A stretch of 26,389 nt of DNA from JBFLVQ01 sp040758525. GTDB taxonomy: Bacteria > Acidobacteriota > Blastocatellia > Chloracidobacteriales > JADJPF01. The notes under the pieces were generated by a model. The model had not been told where the DNA came from, ran no database searches, and worked only from the letters and a program-made list of their open reading frames with translations. The position numbers and the translations under genes were made by a program. Positions 16,681 through 24,637 of the stretch are shown in pieces; the first letter of the stretch is position 1; each line of letters begins with the position of its first letter. The DNA lies in assembly GCA_040758525.1 (NCBI GenBank), contig JBFLVQ010000048.1, positions 1 to 26,389 on the forward strand, written 5' to 3'.

Positions 16681-16959
16681 TTATACAGATGCAGAATTTA
16701 ATTGATTAGTTTGAGCGGACTGAGAAATCGCCTCCAGGGCTTTAGCAAAAGAATCAGCTTGAGCAGCAATAGCAGGGAATTGCACAAAGAAAGATCCCGC
16801 TCTCACTATGAAGGCATTCATTGCTCTATTCATAGAATCTTGCTGGCAAGACACCTTCAACAGACTATCTTGCAGCATACCAATCTGATTAGTGAGGGCC
16901 TGCAGACTAGCTTGTAGCGATCTATCTAGCTTATCAATGGAGATTGCAATAGCATCCAT
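16681..16959 (-). CDS. Small coiled-coil protein, unknown function
   Basis: A 92-residue, strongly helical protein with a heptad-like N-terminal half (ISIDKLDRSLQASLQALTNQ, LQDSLLKVSCQQDSM) and an Ala/Phe-rich hydrophobic second half (SFFVQFPAIAAQADSFAKAL). No homologue is recognised. The ATG at 16959 lacks a visible ribosome site. The same frame continues upstream as GEDFDQK, back to an ATT codon and then a stop, so the true start may be elsewhere or the gene may be weakly translated. It lies 322 bases upstream of the DUF4157 gene on the same strand. Its size and helicity would suit a chaperone or adaptor for that protein, but this is only positional. Confidence 0.45.
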   Translation of the reverse strand: MDAIAISIDKLDRSLQASLQALTNQIGMLQDSLLKVSCQQDSMNRAMNAFIVRAGSFFVQFPAIAAQADSFAKALEAISQSAQTNQLNSASV

Positions 16960-17361
16960 CTTTTGGTCGAAGTCTTCACCAATCTTTCAGCTAACAGGGA
17001 AGAGCTGCTAGGGGCATAGGGTGAGCTGACCTGGTTGCTCTAATACATCCTATCAAGAATTACTAGCGCAATAATACGAAATGCAAGTAAATAACTTTTC
17101 CTTTATCATAATGTGCGATTGGATGGATGGGATAAAGAAAGGCCATTCTGGCTTAGAGAATGGCCTTGAGAATAAAAATTGTATATTCGATACGAAAAGA
17201 ACTGATATGAGCGTATCGATAGCGCATTTGAAAATCAACTATATTTTGAAGGTAGACAAAGCCCAGGTTTGAGTATCGGTGAAGAAATTAATTGTAGAAA
17301 TTCGTAGAAGAGATCAACCGTAGTAATTAAACAGCAACGAGTCACAATAGAGGGTTAGGTT
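16960..17361. other. Intergenic stretch upstream of the SEFIR-phosphorylase gene
   Basis: About 400 bases without a supported gene. Short open frames on either strand around 17053-17272 look like noise. The only clear structure is the hairpin at 17139-17167. The promoter of the gene at 17362 should lie in the right-hand part. Confidence 0.5.
17139..17167 (-). terminator. Strong hairpin with minus-strand T-rich tail
   Basis: AAGGCCATTCT (17139-17149) pairs perfectly with AGAATGGCCTT (17157-17167) around the loop GGCTTAG. Read on the minus strand the stem is followed by TTCTTTATCCC, giving a fair intrinsic-terminator shape. There is no minus-strand gene just upstream, so it may end an antisense or small transcript, or block read-through from the plus-strand gene's neighbourhood. 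Confidence 0.45.
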
Positions 17362-19677
17362 ATGTCAGAACAGCGTAAGCGGGATCTAGAGGAATTGCTG
17401 ACAAAAGAATATCAATTGCTCAAGCGATTAGAAGATCGTTACCGTACTGAGCCTGACGAGATTGTAAAAGCTAATCTTGAGCGTCAAATATCAGAACTAA
17501 AAAACCTGATCGCTGAGCATAAGCATGAGTTGGAGAGTTTAACAAAGGTAGATAGTAATTCTTTGACTCAACCAATTAGAGATCGTAAATCACCCAGGGT
17601 ATACATTAGCTATAGCCATGATTCAGAAGAGCATCTTGATAGAGTACTAGCACTGTCTAATCGGCTACGAGATGATGGGATAGATTGCAATATTGATCAA
17701 GATTATCCTCATCCACCAGAGGGATGGCAGGGATGGATGGAACACCAGATAAACGAAGCGGATTTTGTCCTGATGATCTGTACAGAGCGCTATTACCAGC
17801 GGTTTACAGTAGAGGAGAATGGTCTTGGATCAACTGGTGTGAGTAAAGATTGGGAGTTAATTTGTAAGAAGATGGAACGAACTAAAGCTAAATCCAACCC
17901 TAAACCATTAGGAGAATGGGTTATCCCGATACTGTTTAATGATTGTAAATTTGATTTTATTCCAAAGTCATTAAAGGATAATCAATACTATTGGATTGAT
18001 ACTGAGCAAGGATATGAAGATCTCTATCGGTATCTTACTAATCAGCCTTCCCGTATGGTTAAACCCTTAGGTAAGCTAAGGCGTCTACCACACAAAGATC
18101 AGGATGAAAAATTTCCAACTAAAGATTTTAAGCAAATAGAAGATAGATCGGGTTATCGAGTAGAAGAAAAGGCAGGCTTTACAGAGATACCAGTTAAGCA
18201 TCCTGTAGGAGCAGAAAAGGAGCGAGGAGAGCTTAACCCTTGCAAGTTTACTATTAATCCTCGCTATAAATTAGATCCACTTGGTCGTTGGAATAAGCTT
18301 GCTGATCTATTAGTAGATTTCCATAACCCTTTAGGAACTCGATATGTTTATTTGATTCCCAGCGGGATAGCACCAAAAGAATATACAGACACAGGTTGGT
18401 GGAAAACTAATCCGATTTTATTGAATGAAAAGCGTGAGGTTACAGAGAAATTTGCTAGTGAAAAAGATGGTCATGAAATTAAAGGATACTGGTTTGCACT
18501 ACGAAGAGATGATAAGGAATATGTCACCATCTACTCAGAAGAATATGATCAGTTTCTAAATCTGTCTCGCAAAAGAGAAGCTATTCCTTCCGACGATAAG
18601 GGTGAGAGTAAAATGGCTAATACAAAGGCCGGTGTAAAGGAAAGTGTGAATACGGCTAGGTCCATCAGTAGGGAAGAATTCGAAAATCTTAAGCGTGAGG
18701 TACGCATTCTAGTAATTACAGCAATGAAAGTGGAGCGGGATGCTGTTAATAAGGTACTTGATCCGATTGCCAATGGTATAACTCCTCTCTACAAGGAATA
18801 CCGATTTGGATACTTAGGACAATACCTTGTCGCACATAGAATGTGTGGTCAAGCCAGTCTAAGAGCTGCTACAGCCATAACAGAGACACTTTCTGAATTT
18901 CGTGTACCTGGTGAGCCTAACTCATTCTACGTATTGATGCCTGGTATTTGTTGCGGTCTAAGGCGTAGTAGCAAGGATGAAACAACTATTGCCTGTACCG
19001 AACTGAAAAAGTATTTTACCAACAAAGGGAAATATAAACTTCCAGCAGATATTATTGGTAAGCTCAAAAAGTCACTTGAAACTGATCAAGAAAAAATTCT
19101 ACTGCCATTGTATCTAACCCCAGAGGCCGAAGATGAGAAAAGCCCGCAATTCATCGGTGATATTTTAGTTGCCACTTCAATCAAACAGCATAACTACATA
19201 GCAACTAAAGCTAACAAAGTAGAAGATAGAGGCAATACCTATGAGGCTAGATCTGGTCGTATTGACCTTGTACTAGAGCACGCAAAAAACTGGCAACAGA
19301 CTGCACCAGAAGCGAATTTTGAAACTCGGCATTGCCAAGTACATGCAGGACTCATTATTTCAGGGGACGAGCTTGTCAATCACTACAATCGTCGAAAAGA
19401 ACTGCTTTCCATTTATAACGAAGCTGTTGGTCTAGAGATGGAGGGACATGGTTTAGGAGCAAGTGTACGATTATATTTGGACAGAGAGGATGAGGGTAAA
19501 GCCTGGTTTTTATTTGCGAAAGGAATAATGGATTGGGGTGTAGGAAAAGCTGACAACTGGCAAGAAAGAGCTGCTTCTGCATCAGCGAGCTTATTACGTT
19601 ATTGTTTAAACGATCCCAATTTTTTCTCAGGTTTAATACAACCTACTGACCGAGTAAGAATTGCAAAAATATTTTGA
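17362..19677 (+). CDS. Coiled coil - SEFIR/TIR-like - nucleoside-phosphorylase-like multidomain protein, putative immune effector
   Basis: A 771-residue protein with at least four parts. Residues 1-60 are a charged coiled coil (RDLEELLTKEYQLLKRLEDR). Residues about 78-240 are a SEFIR/TIR-like domain (PRVYISYSHDSEEHLDRVLA, PPEGWQGWMEHQINEADFVL, CTERYYQRF, SKDWELI), with Glu165 in the place of the TIR/SEFIR catalytic glutamate. Residues about 290-405 are a domain I cannot name. Residues about 445-755 resemble the purine/uridine phosphorylase - MTA/SAH nucleosidase fold: VRILVITAMKVERDAV, LMPGICCGL, IGDILVATS, HAGLIISGDELV, GLEMEGHG (690-697) and FAKGIMDWGVGKADNW with Asp724 as the expected purine-contacting acid. 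SEFIR domains occur in bacterial defence proteins, some with NADase activity. Joining one to a nucleosidase-like domain suggests sensing or destroying a nucleotide. It is a lone gene; AGAGGG precedes the ATG. Confidence 0.85.
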   Translation: MSEQRKRDLEELLTKEYQLLKRLEDRYRTEPDEIVKANLERQISELKNLIAEHKHELESLTKVDSNSLTQPIRDRKSPRVYISYSHDSEEHLDRVLALSNRLRDDGIDCNIDQDYPHPPEGWQGWMEHQINEADFVLMICTERYYQRFTVEENGLGSTGVSKDWELICKKMERTKAKSNPKPLGEWVIPILFNDCKFDFIPKSLKDNQYYWIDTEQGYEDLYRYLTNQPSRMVKPLGKLRRLPHKDQDEKFPTKDFKQIEDRSGYRVEEKAGFTEIPVKHPVGAEKERGELNPCKFTINPRYKLDPLGRWNKLADLLVDFHNPLGTRYVYLIPSGIAPKEYTDTGWWKTNPILLNEKREVTEKFASEKDGHEIKGYWFALRRDDKEYVTIYSEEYDQFLNLSRKREAIPSDDKGESKMANTKAGVKESVNTARSISREEFENLKREVRILVITAMKVERDAVNKVLDPIANGITPLYKEYRFGYLGQYLVAHRMCGQASLRAATAITETLSEFRVPGEPNSFYVLMPGICCGLRRSSKDETTIACTELKKYFTNKGKYKLPADIIGKLKKSLETDQEKILLPLYLTPEAEDEKSPQFIGDILVATSIKQHNYIATKANKVEDRGNTYEARSGRIDLVLEHAKNWQQTAPEANFETRHCQVHAGLIISGDELVNHYNRRKELLSIYNEAVGLEMEGHGLGASVRLYLDREDEGKAWFLFAKGIMDWGVGKADNWQERAASASASLLRYCLNDPNFFSGLIQPTDRVRIAKIF

Positions 19678-19682
19678 TAGAT

Positions 19683-19715
19683 ACAGGACAATTTTGGTGG
19701 TGTCCCTATCCTGTC
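19683..19715. terminator. Possible bidirectional terminator between convergent genes
   Basis: In the 46-base gap between two convergent genes, GGACA (19686-19690) can pair with TGTCC (19701-19705), or alternatively ACAGGA (19683-19688) with TCCTGT (19709-19714). The stems are short and compete, so the call is weak. Confidence 0.3.
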
Positions 19716-19723
19716 AACCAATT

Positions 19724-21553
19724 CTAATCATTGTAACGATTCACAATTAAGATCGGTTGATCATAGGTTGCAATTTTTTCACCTTCTAATGAGCGCTGAC
19801 AAGAGGGCCGATATTCTGCTAGTTGATGTTGCATGAGCGAGAAATATAGCCCCTCCTGCTCTGTTATTAGCTCAGCATGGCTGCCTTGCTGCACAATACT
19901 ACCATGTTCCAGCACCAAAATCCGGTCAGCCTTGACGATAGTCGAATAGCGATGGGCGATGATAAGCGTGGTTCGGCCTGCCATTAGTTGTTCTAGTGCT
20001 GCTTGCACTTGTGATTCACTGGCAGCATCAAGTGCACTGGTGGCTTCATCTAAGATCAAGATTTTCGGATTGCGCAATAAGGCACGCGCAATGGCAATGC
20101 GCTGTTTCTGTCCACCCGATAACTGCACCCCGCGCTCCCCGACTATGGTGTGATACCCATCTGGAAAACTCTCGATAAACTCATGCGCATATGCCAGTTT
20201 TGCTACTTCTACTACTTCGGCTTGGCTCACTTCATAATCAGTAACGGCAAAGGCAATATTTTCAAAAATGGTGCCGGAAAATAATGAAGGCTCTTGTTCA
20301 ACAATGGCAATATGCTCCCGAATGGCTGCCATCTCAGCATGCGTTTCATAAGTATTATCGAAAAGAATACGGCCTTGGTTGGGTAAATAAAATCCCAAAA
20401 TCAAATTCGCAATGGTAGACTTGCCCGCCCCCGATGCTCCTACCAGGGCAACTTTTTCACCTGCGCAAACCTTGAAGCTAATACCATCCAATGCGAGCTT
20501 TTCTGCTCGCTCGGGGTAAGCAAACGTCACCTCCTCAAACGCAATATTGCCATGTAAATGTAACTTCTCAGGGGCTGTGCCTGTTTTGCGTGGTTGAGAC
20601 GAAATGATCTCAAACACTTTTTCCGTCGCGCCAATGGTGTGCATCCAGTCACTCCAAAAATCGCTGATCGCGGATGCAGAATCGGTGACCATACTTGCAT
20701 ACAAAATGAAGCTGGTTAACTCCCCAATCGTAAGTGCTCCCTGATTAATGAGCCGGGCACCTAGCCACAAAGTGAACAGCAGAGCGAGATAGATGAGTAA
20801 AGAGGAAGCGCCACGAAACATAGCCAAAAAGCGCGTACTGGTTACTGAGATCGAGAGGGCCTGTGAACAGGCCCTGGCATATTTGGCCAATGCAGTTTTA
20901 TGCTGATTAAATGCATGCACCAGACGAATATGGGTAAAATGCTCATTAGCCACTTTGCCGCACTCGGCCTGGGAGCGCTGAATCTCCTTGGAGAGGTGCT
21001 GAAATTTCTTGCCTGCCCACTCGCCCATAAGCAGACTGGCCGGAATAAAAAACAGTAGTATCAGGGTTAATGCAGGCGAAATCACCAACAACATTACCAC
21101 GCCACCCACTGCCACACAAAAACACCTCAATGCGATTGCTAGGCCCATAGTCAGCGTGTTATGCAGCACTTCCACATCGACGGCAAGACGATTAGTCAAT
21201 TCGCCTACATGGTGTCGATCATAGTAGCTGATGTTTTGCTGAATCAGTGCACCATACATTTGCTGTCGCACCTTGGTCACAATCATATAGCCAGTCGATT
21301 CAAAAATATAATAACGCAAGGTGGTAGCGATGGCTTGAATGATGATCACTGCTAGCATGATCAAGGCCAATTGCCCATACCAATCACTATTTTTCCAGGT
21401 GTTAATATGGTCAATAGAATAGGCCAGCACTTTGGGGTAAGCCAACTGAATGGCCACTGCCAGTACCATAAAAAACAGGCCTAGAAGCAGGCGCCCGACA
21501 AAAGGCTGCAATAACTTGATTCGCTGAAGATGTGGAGCAAAATACATTTTCAC
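19724..21553 (-). CDS. ABC exporter (fused permease-ATPase) of the RiPP cluster
   Basis: A 609-residue type I exporter half-transporter working as a homodimer. Six membrane helices span about 20-300 in an ABC_membrane domain. The ATPase follows with Walker A GASGAGKST (372-380), Q-loop Gln420, signature LSGGQ (478-482), Walker B ILILDE (498-503) and H-loop His534, all intact. There is no N-terminal C39 peptidase domain, so leader removal must be done by another enzyme; the SDH-like protease two genes upstream of mauD-like is the obvious candidate. Translation probably starts at GTG 21553, whose GTGA overlaps the stop of the thioredoxin gene; an ATG two codons on is an alternative. It is the last gene of the operon and probably exports the modified peptide. 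Confidence 0.93.
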   Translation of the reverse strand: MKMYFAPHLQRIKLLQPFVGRLLLGLFFMVLAVAIQLAYPKVLAYSIDHINTWKNSDWYGQLALIMLAVIIIQAIATTLRYYIFESTGYMIVTKVRQQMYGALIQQNISYYDRHHVGELTNRLAVDVEVLHNTLTMGLAIALRCFCVAVGGVVMLLVISPALTLILLFFIPASLLMGEWAGKKFQHLSKEIQRSQAECGKVANEHFTHIRLVHAFNQHKTALAKYARACSQALSISVTSTRFLAMFRGASSLLIYLALLFTLWLGARLINQGALTIGELTSFILYASMVTDSASAISDFWSDWMHTIGATEKVFEIISSQPRKTGTAPEKLHLHGNIAFEEVTFAYPERAEKLALDGISFKVCAGEKVALVGASGAGKSTIANLILGFYLPNQGRILFDNTYETHAEMAAIREHIAIVEQEPSLFSGTIFENIAFAVTDYEVSQAEVVEVAKLAYAHEFIESFPDGYHTIVGERGVQLSGGQKQRIAIARALLRNPKILILDEATSALDAASESQVQAALEQLMAGRTTLIIAHRYSTIVKADRILVLEHGSIVQQGSHAELITEQEGLYFSLMQHQLAEYRPSCQRSLEGEKIATYDQPILIVNRYND

Positions 21554-22110
21554 TTGGTTGCCTCTATTTCGCTGGCTACTTCATCCATCTGCTCAAGGAA
21601 ACTTTGCCAATTTTCATCACCAATCAAACCACCTGCTTCTAACATACTTTTATGATCCGTGAATAAATAAAAAGGGGAAGTCTGGGTTGGATTGAGCGTT
21701 TTATAGGCGTGGTTTTTGACAAAGACGGCAACCGAAGCCAACCCGTTACTTTTCAAAAATCGCTTGATACGCCACTTTGGTTCCTGGCTGACCAGCCACA
21801 TGCTTAACCCGGCAACCGGTAACAAGGGCAACAATTTTTCTAGCTCAGGCAATTTTTCACGGCACTTGGGGCAGGTGCTAGATAAAAACAGACACACTGT
21901 GGCTTGCCCGCTGCCAGGAATGGTAATTATCTCTCCTGTGTCCAAGCGCTTGGCTTTTACTTCGGGCACAATTTCACCTATAGGTGGAGTAAATGGACGA
22001 TCCGCGACCAGGTTGCGCATAGTATTGAGCAGGCTAAAGGTGAGCTTCAAATTCAAGGCCACACTCAGTGTAAGGATCGTCAGGATTAGGTAAAGAACCG
22101 ATGTATCCAT
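21550..22110 (-). CDS. MauD-like membrane-anchored thioredoxin
   Basis: A 186-residue protein with one N-terminal membrane helix (about 4-25, SVLYLILTILTLSVALNLKL) and a redoxin/TlpA-like domain. GEIVPEVKAKRLDTGE is the strand entering the fold, and the active site is CPKC (Cys80, Cys83) inside LFLSSTCPKCREKLPELEKL. In methylamine dehydrogenase maturation MauD works with MauE on disulfides of an exported subunit. The same pair occurs in several peptide-maturation clusters. Here a MauE-like gene lies 48 bases upstream and the precursor has two cysteines, so oxidation or isomerisation of its disulfide is the likely task. The ABC gene overlaps its stop by four bases. The ribosome site is weak. 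Confidence 0.85.
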   Translation of the reverse strand: MDTSVLYLILTILTLSVALNLKLTFSLLNTMRNLVADRPFTPPIGEIVPEVKAKRLDTGEIITIPGSGQATVCLFLSSTCPKCREKLPELEKLLPLLPVAGLSMWLVSQEPKWRIKRFLKSNGLASVAVFVKNHAYKTLNPTQTSPFYLFTDHKSMLEAGGLIGDENWQSFLEQMDEVASEIEATK

Positions 22111-22158
22111 ATTTTGAGACCATGCTGATCTATTAGTTGATTCATTAAGCGGCCATAT

Positions 22159-22683
22159 TCAGGCTGTACCGTTGAGCAAGGAAAAAATTTCATGGAAGTT
22201 AATGGCCAGAATCGTCAAAATCAAGCCAAAGCTAGCGCCTAAAAGCTGCAATGGCAAGGTCAGTGTCAGATGTTGATTAGCATAGAGCAGATAATAAACA
22301 ATACAGATCATGATTAACAGATTGCGCAGTAAGTCGTATGCGGAAACCGAACGCTCAGCTTCACCAAAGCAGCCACACTTAACAATACCTTCTTTAACAT
22401 ATTGGTGTGCAACGACGCCGGTAAATAACAGAAACATACCAAGTGAGAGCGCCATGCCGACATCATTGATTGGAAGCGGACATAACACCAGACCAGAAAA
22501 CAGCAGTTCGCTGACAATCACCGCTGCTGCCACCACTTTAGCAGCTTGTGCTGAGAGGCCAAATGACGAGGATAGATTGGTTTGGAAGGCGACAAAAGTT
22601 TTCAGTTTTCCCAGCGCAGCAACAAACAACAATATGCCCACGAAAAAACGAAATATCTCTGCAAGGTAGGAAGTGGCACTCAT
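22159..22683 (-). CDS. MauE/DoxX-like integral membrane protein
   Basis: A 174-residue protein with about four to five membrane helices (YLAEIFRFFVGILLFVAALG, VVAAAVIVSELLFSGLVL, GMALSLGMFLLFTGVVA, LLRNLLIMICIVYYLL, LGASFGLILTILAINF). Between helices 3 and 4 lies VKCGCFGEAERSVSAYDLLR; the CGCFG motif (Cys103, Cys105) followed by a rNl helix is the signature of MauE-like proteins. It probably passes electrons or oxidising equivalents across the membrane to the MauD-like thioredoxin encoded next. Its ATG overlaps the TGA of the protease gene (ATGA), so the genes are translationally coupled. Confidence 0.83.
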   Translation of the reverse strand: MSATSYLAEIFRFFVGILLFVAALGKLKTFVAFQTNLSSSFGLSAQAAKVVAAAVIVSELLFSGLVLCPLPINDVGMALSLGMFLLFTGVVAHQYVKEGIVKCGCFGEAERSVSAYDLLRNLLIMICIVYYLLYANQHLTLTLPLQLLGASFGLILTILAINFHEIFSLLNGTA

Positions 22684-23573
22684 GCTGCAAAATCCGCTTC
22701 AATCCATTGGGGTACAAAACCATCGTTCTGTTTTTGCCGTACCTTTACACTATCCCGGCTCGCCAACAACACATCATACCAGGGTTCCTCAAGCGATTGG
22801 CGCAAACCACCTCCAACAATGGTATGCAACATACGCGACATTTCCCAGGCCAGTTGCTCGGTTTCTGGATCACGTCGTAGCTTCAAACCCAAGGCCGCCA
22901 TTTCATCACGGGTAATAGCGTAGTTATGCGAATGGTAACCATACATCAATTGCCGGATAATCTGTTGCCGGTATTCTTCGCTCTGCTCAGGCAATTGGTA
23001 TTTGAGCAGTTCTGTGCCAATCTGTTCCAGTTCCAGCGCGGTTCGATAAAACGCAGTTAGGGCAGGTGGGAAGATACTTTGGCACAAGAGCGAAAGCGAC
23101 TCGATACGCGCTTCATCGGAATGAATACCAAACCAGTCTTGGCTCATCTTGCCAAACATTTTGATATCGAGGCAGGAAAACGTTGAGACCGCATTATCGC
23201 CACTACCGCTACTGCCATTCAAATGCGGGTCAATAGGGGAAAAAATTGCTAACTCTCCGGCGACGATCTCATTGGCAGCCAAAGACAGAATAGTGCTTGA
23301 TGACTCGCAATAATGCGGTACAATCAGGCCCAAATGATCAGTAAACTGACGTAGCAATAGGATAATTCTTCTTGCGCCATTGACGACTCCACCTCGGCAC
23401 TGGATCACTACATCAAGACGCTCGACTCTGCTTATTTCGCAAAGCTGTTCATATAGAGCCGGCAGTATTTCGATTTCAAGATGCGAAGCAGCAAAAACCA
23501 GAACCCGACTATTACGGAGGGCTTCGAGCTTGCGAATATGATTTTGCGCCGGAAAAATTATTGGTTGTGGCAC
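22680..23573 (-). CDS. SDH/ClpP-like serine protease, candidate leader peptidase
   Basis: A 297-residue protein of the serine-dehydrogenase-proteinase (SDH) type in the ClpP/crotonase superfamily. IQCRGGVVNGARRIILLLRQ (58-77) matches the glycine-rich h-pGG-v---rri--llR motif. YCESSSTILSLAANEIVAG (88-106) is the nucleophile elbow, with Ser91 at the position of the family's S-AGT serine. FSPIDPHL (111-118) and HSHNYAITRDEMAALGLKL (214-232) match the conserved PIDP and H-yp-t--ea--LGL blocks. The start is GTG, with GGAGG close upstream, and overlaps the ATP-grasp gene by 16 bases. Family members in other genomes are soluble or membrane-associated housekeeping proteases. Operon placement suggests one specialised to clip the modified precursor, because the ABC exporter lacks a peptidase domain. 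Confidence 0.82.
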   Translation of the reverse strand: MPQPIIFPAQNHIRKLEALRNSRVLVFAASHLEIEILPALYEQLCEISRVERLDVVIQCRGGVVNGARRIILLLRQFTDHLGLIVPHYCESSSTILSLAANEIVAGELAIFSPIDPHLNGSSGSGDNAVSTFSCLDIKMFGKMSQDWFGIHSDEARIESLSLLCQSIFPPALTAFYRTALELEQIGTELLKYQLPEQSEEYRQQIIRQLMYGYHSHNYAITRDEMAALGLKLRRDPETEQLAWEMSRMLHTIVGGGLRQSLEEPWYDVLLASRDSVKVRQKQNDGFVPQWIEADFAA

Positions 23574-24568
23574 TGTGCCTCCAAAATCAGAGTGTCTGCC
23601 AGAGTTTCCAACAGCTTAAATTCAGGAATCAATTGTTGTATGTATAAAAACTGGCCGTTGGGATTGTTTTCCAAAAACACATACTCATTATCTGGTGTGA
23701 CAATCAGATCGATCGCACTGAAATTCAAGCCATAGCTTTTTACCAAATTCAGGCAACGTTGTGCGATGTCTGGCGGCAGTTGCGTCGCTTCATACAAAAT
23801 CTCTGCTGACATATCACGCGAATCGATAGCGGTTCGTGCATCATCTTGTGAGTGAATTTTTGCAGCAAAGAGTTTCTCGCCGATCACTGTGACTCTTAAT
23901 TCGTATTGCTTAGGAATGTATTCCTGGAAATGACTAGCCAGTTCGCTTACCGAATCCAGATCATCCAAATAGTCGTCGGTGAGGATCGTAGTACAAATAC
24001 CATAGCTGATTCGATCCTCCGCTTCCACTTCGTCAACTGCCAACGTAGGAGTAGACATAGATTTGAAGATCAATTCACTGTGAATGGCTTGTCGAAACGA
24101 GTGCACTTGTGCTGGCACATTGGTGATAAGCGAAGCCGGTATGCGAAACCCCATCCGCATCGCACGTTGCAATTGCTCACCTTTCCACAAGGCGGCACGC
24201 AAGGCAAGTGGGTGACTGACCCAGTAGCAGTTCAGACAATACAGCAAGCTGAATAAAGCCTGCTCGGTTTCCAACTTGGCATAGGCGCGTTCTTGTGGCG
24301 TCAAATCCTGACTGAGAAATGTATAGTCAGCAGGTTTTCGCAGCCAAACGGCACCAACTTGGGCCAAATCCAGGCACTGGCTCGATACAATATGGGTTAT
24401 TTCGCTATGCCAGTGACCAGGTAAAAAAATTTGCGAAAGCTGATAATCACGCGGAAAACAATCTAGGTTGAGTCTGAATGGATGACAACCTTTAAAGATC
24501 AAAGTTTGTGAGAGTAGATCGGCGTGAAGGTCACCGCTGTGAGTGATAATAAGCACTGTTTTTGTCAT
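23558..24568 (-). CDS. ATP-grasp peptide ligase of the graspetide (MvdD/MvdC-like) type
   Basis: A 336-residue ATP-grasp enzyme that activates Asp/Glu side chains of a precursor peptide and joins them to Thr/Ser (ester) or Lys (amide). Typical features are VLIITHSGDLHADLL at the N-terminus, GAVWLRKP (72-79), a WVSHPLALRAALWKGEQLQR stretch followed by GFRIPASLITN (140-150), KQYELRVTVIGEKLFAAKI (220-238), and the metal-binding strand DLIVTPDNEYVFLENNPNGQ (287-306) with Asp287, Glu300 and Asn302. All are those of the MvdD/TgnB family. The precursor gene lies 69 bases upstream, separated by an intrinsic terminator. The ribosome site before the ATG is weak (GGGCTTGG). The protease gene overlaps its 3' end by 16 bases. 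Confidence 0.92.
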   Translation of the reverse strand: MTKTVLIITHSGDLHADLLSQTLIFKGCHPFRLNLDCFPRDYQLSQIFLPGHWHSEITHIVSSQCLDLAQVGAVWLRKPADYTFLSQDLTPQERAYAKLETEQALFSLLYCLNCYWVSHPLALRAALWKGEQLQRAMRMGFRIPASLITNVPAQVHSFRQAIHSELIFKSMSTPTLAVDEVEAEDRISYGICTTILTDDYLDDLDSVSELASHFQEYIPKQYELRVTVIGEKLFAAKIHSQDDARTAIDSRDMSAEILYEATQLPPDIAQRCLNLVKSYGLNFSAIDLIVTPDNEYVFLENNPNGQFLYIQQLIPEFKLLETLADTLILEAQCHNQ

Positions 24569-24593
24569 GGACCAAGCCCAAGAACCTAAATAA

Positions 24594-24620
24594 AAAGCCT
24601 TACCTATCTGGTAAGGCTTT
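24594..24620 (-). terminator. Intrinsic terminator / attenuator between precursor and ligase genes
   Basis: AAAGCCTTACC (24594-24604) pairs perfectly with GGTAAGGCTTT (24610-24620) over a five-base loop. On the minus (coding) strand it is followed by a T-rich run, TTATTT, directly continuing the TTT of the stem. It lies 17 bases after the precursor stop. Partial read-through would give much more precursor than enzyme mRNA, a usual arrangement in peptide clusters. Confidence 0.85.
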
Positions 24621-24637
24621 CATTATCCTAGATTCAA

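Noticed and set aside
17053..17272. Short ORFs on both strands in the 17.0-17.3 kb gap
   Set aside because: They overlap each other and the hairpin, lack ribosome sites and give unremarkable translations.
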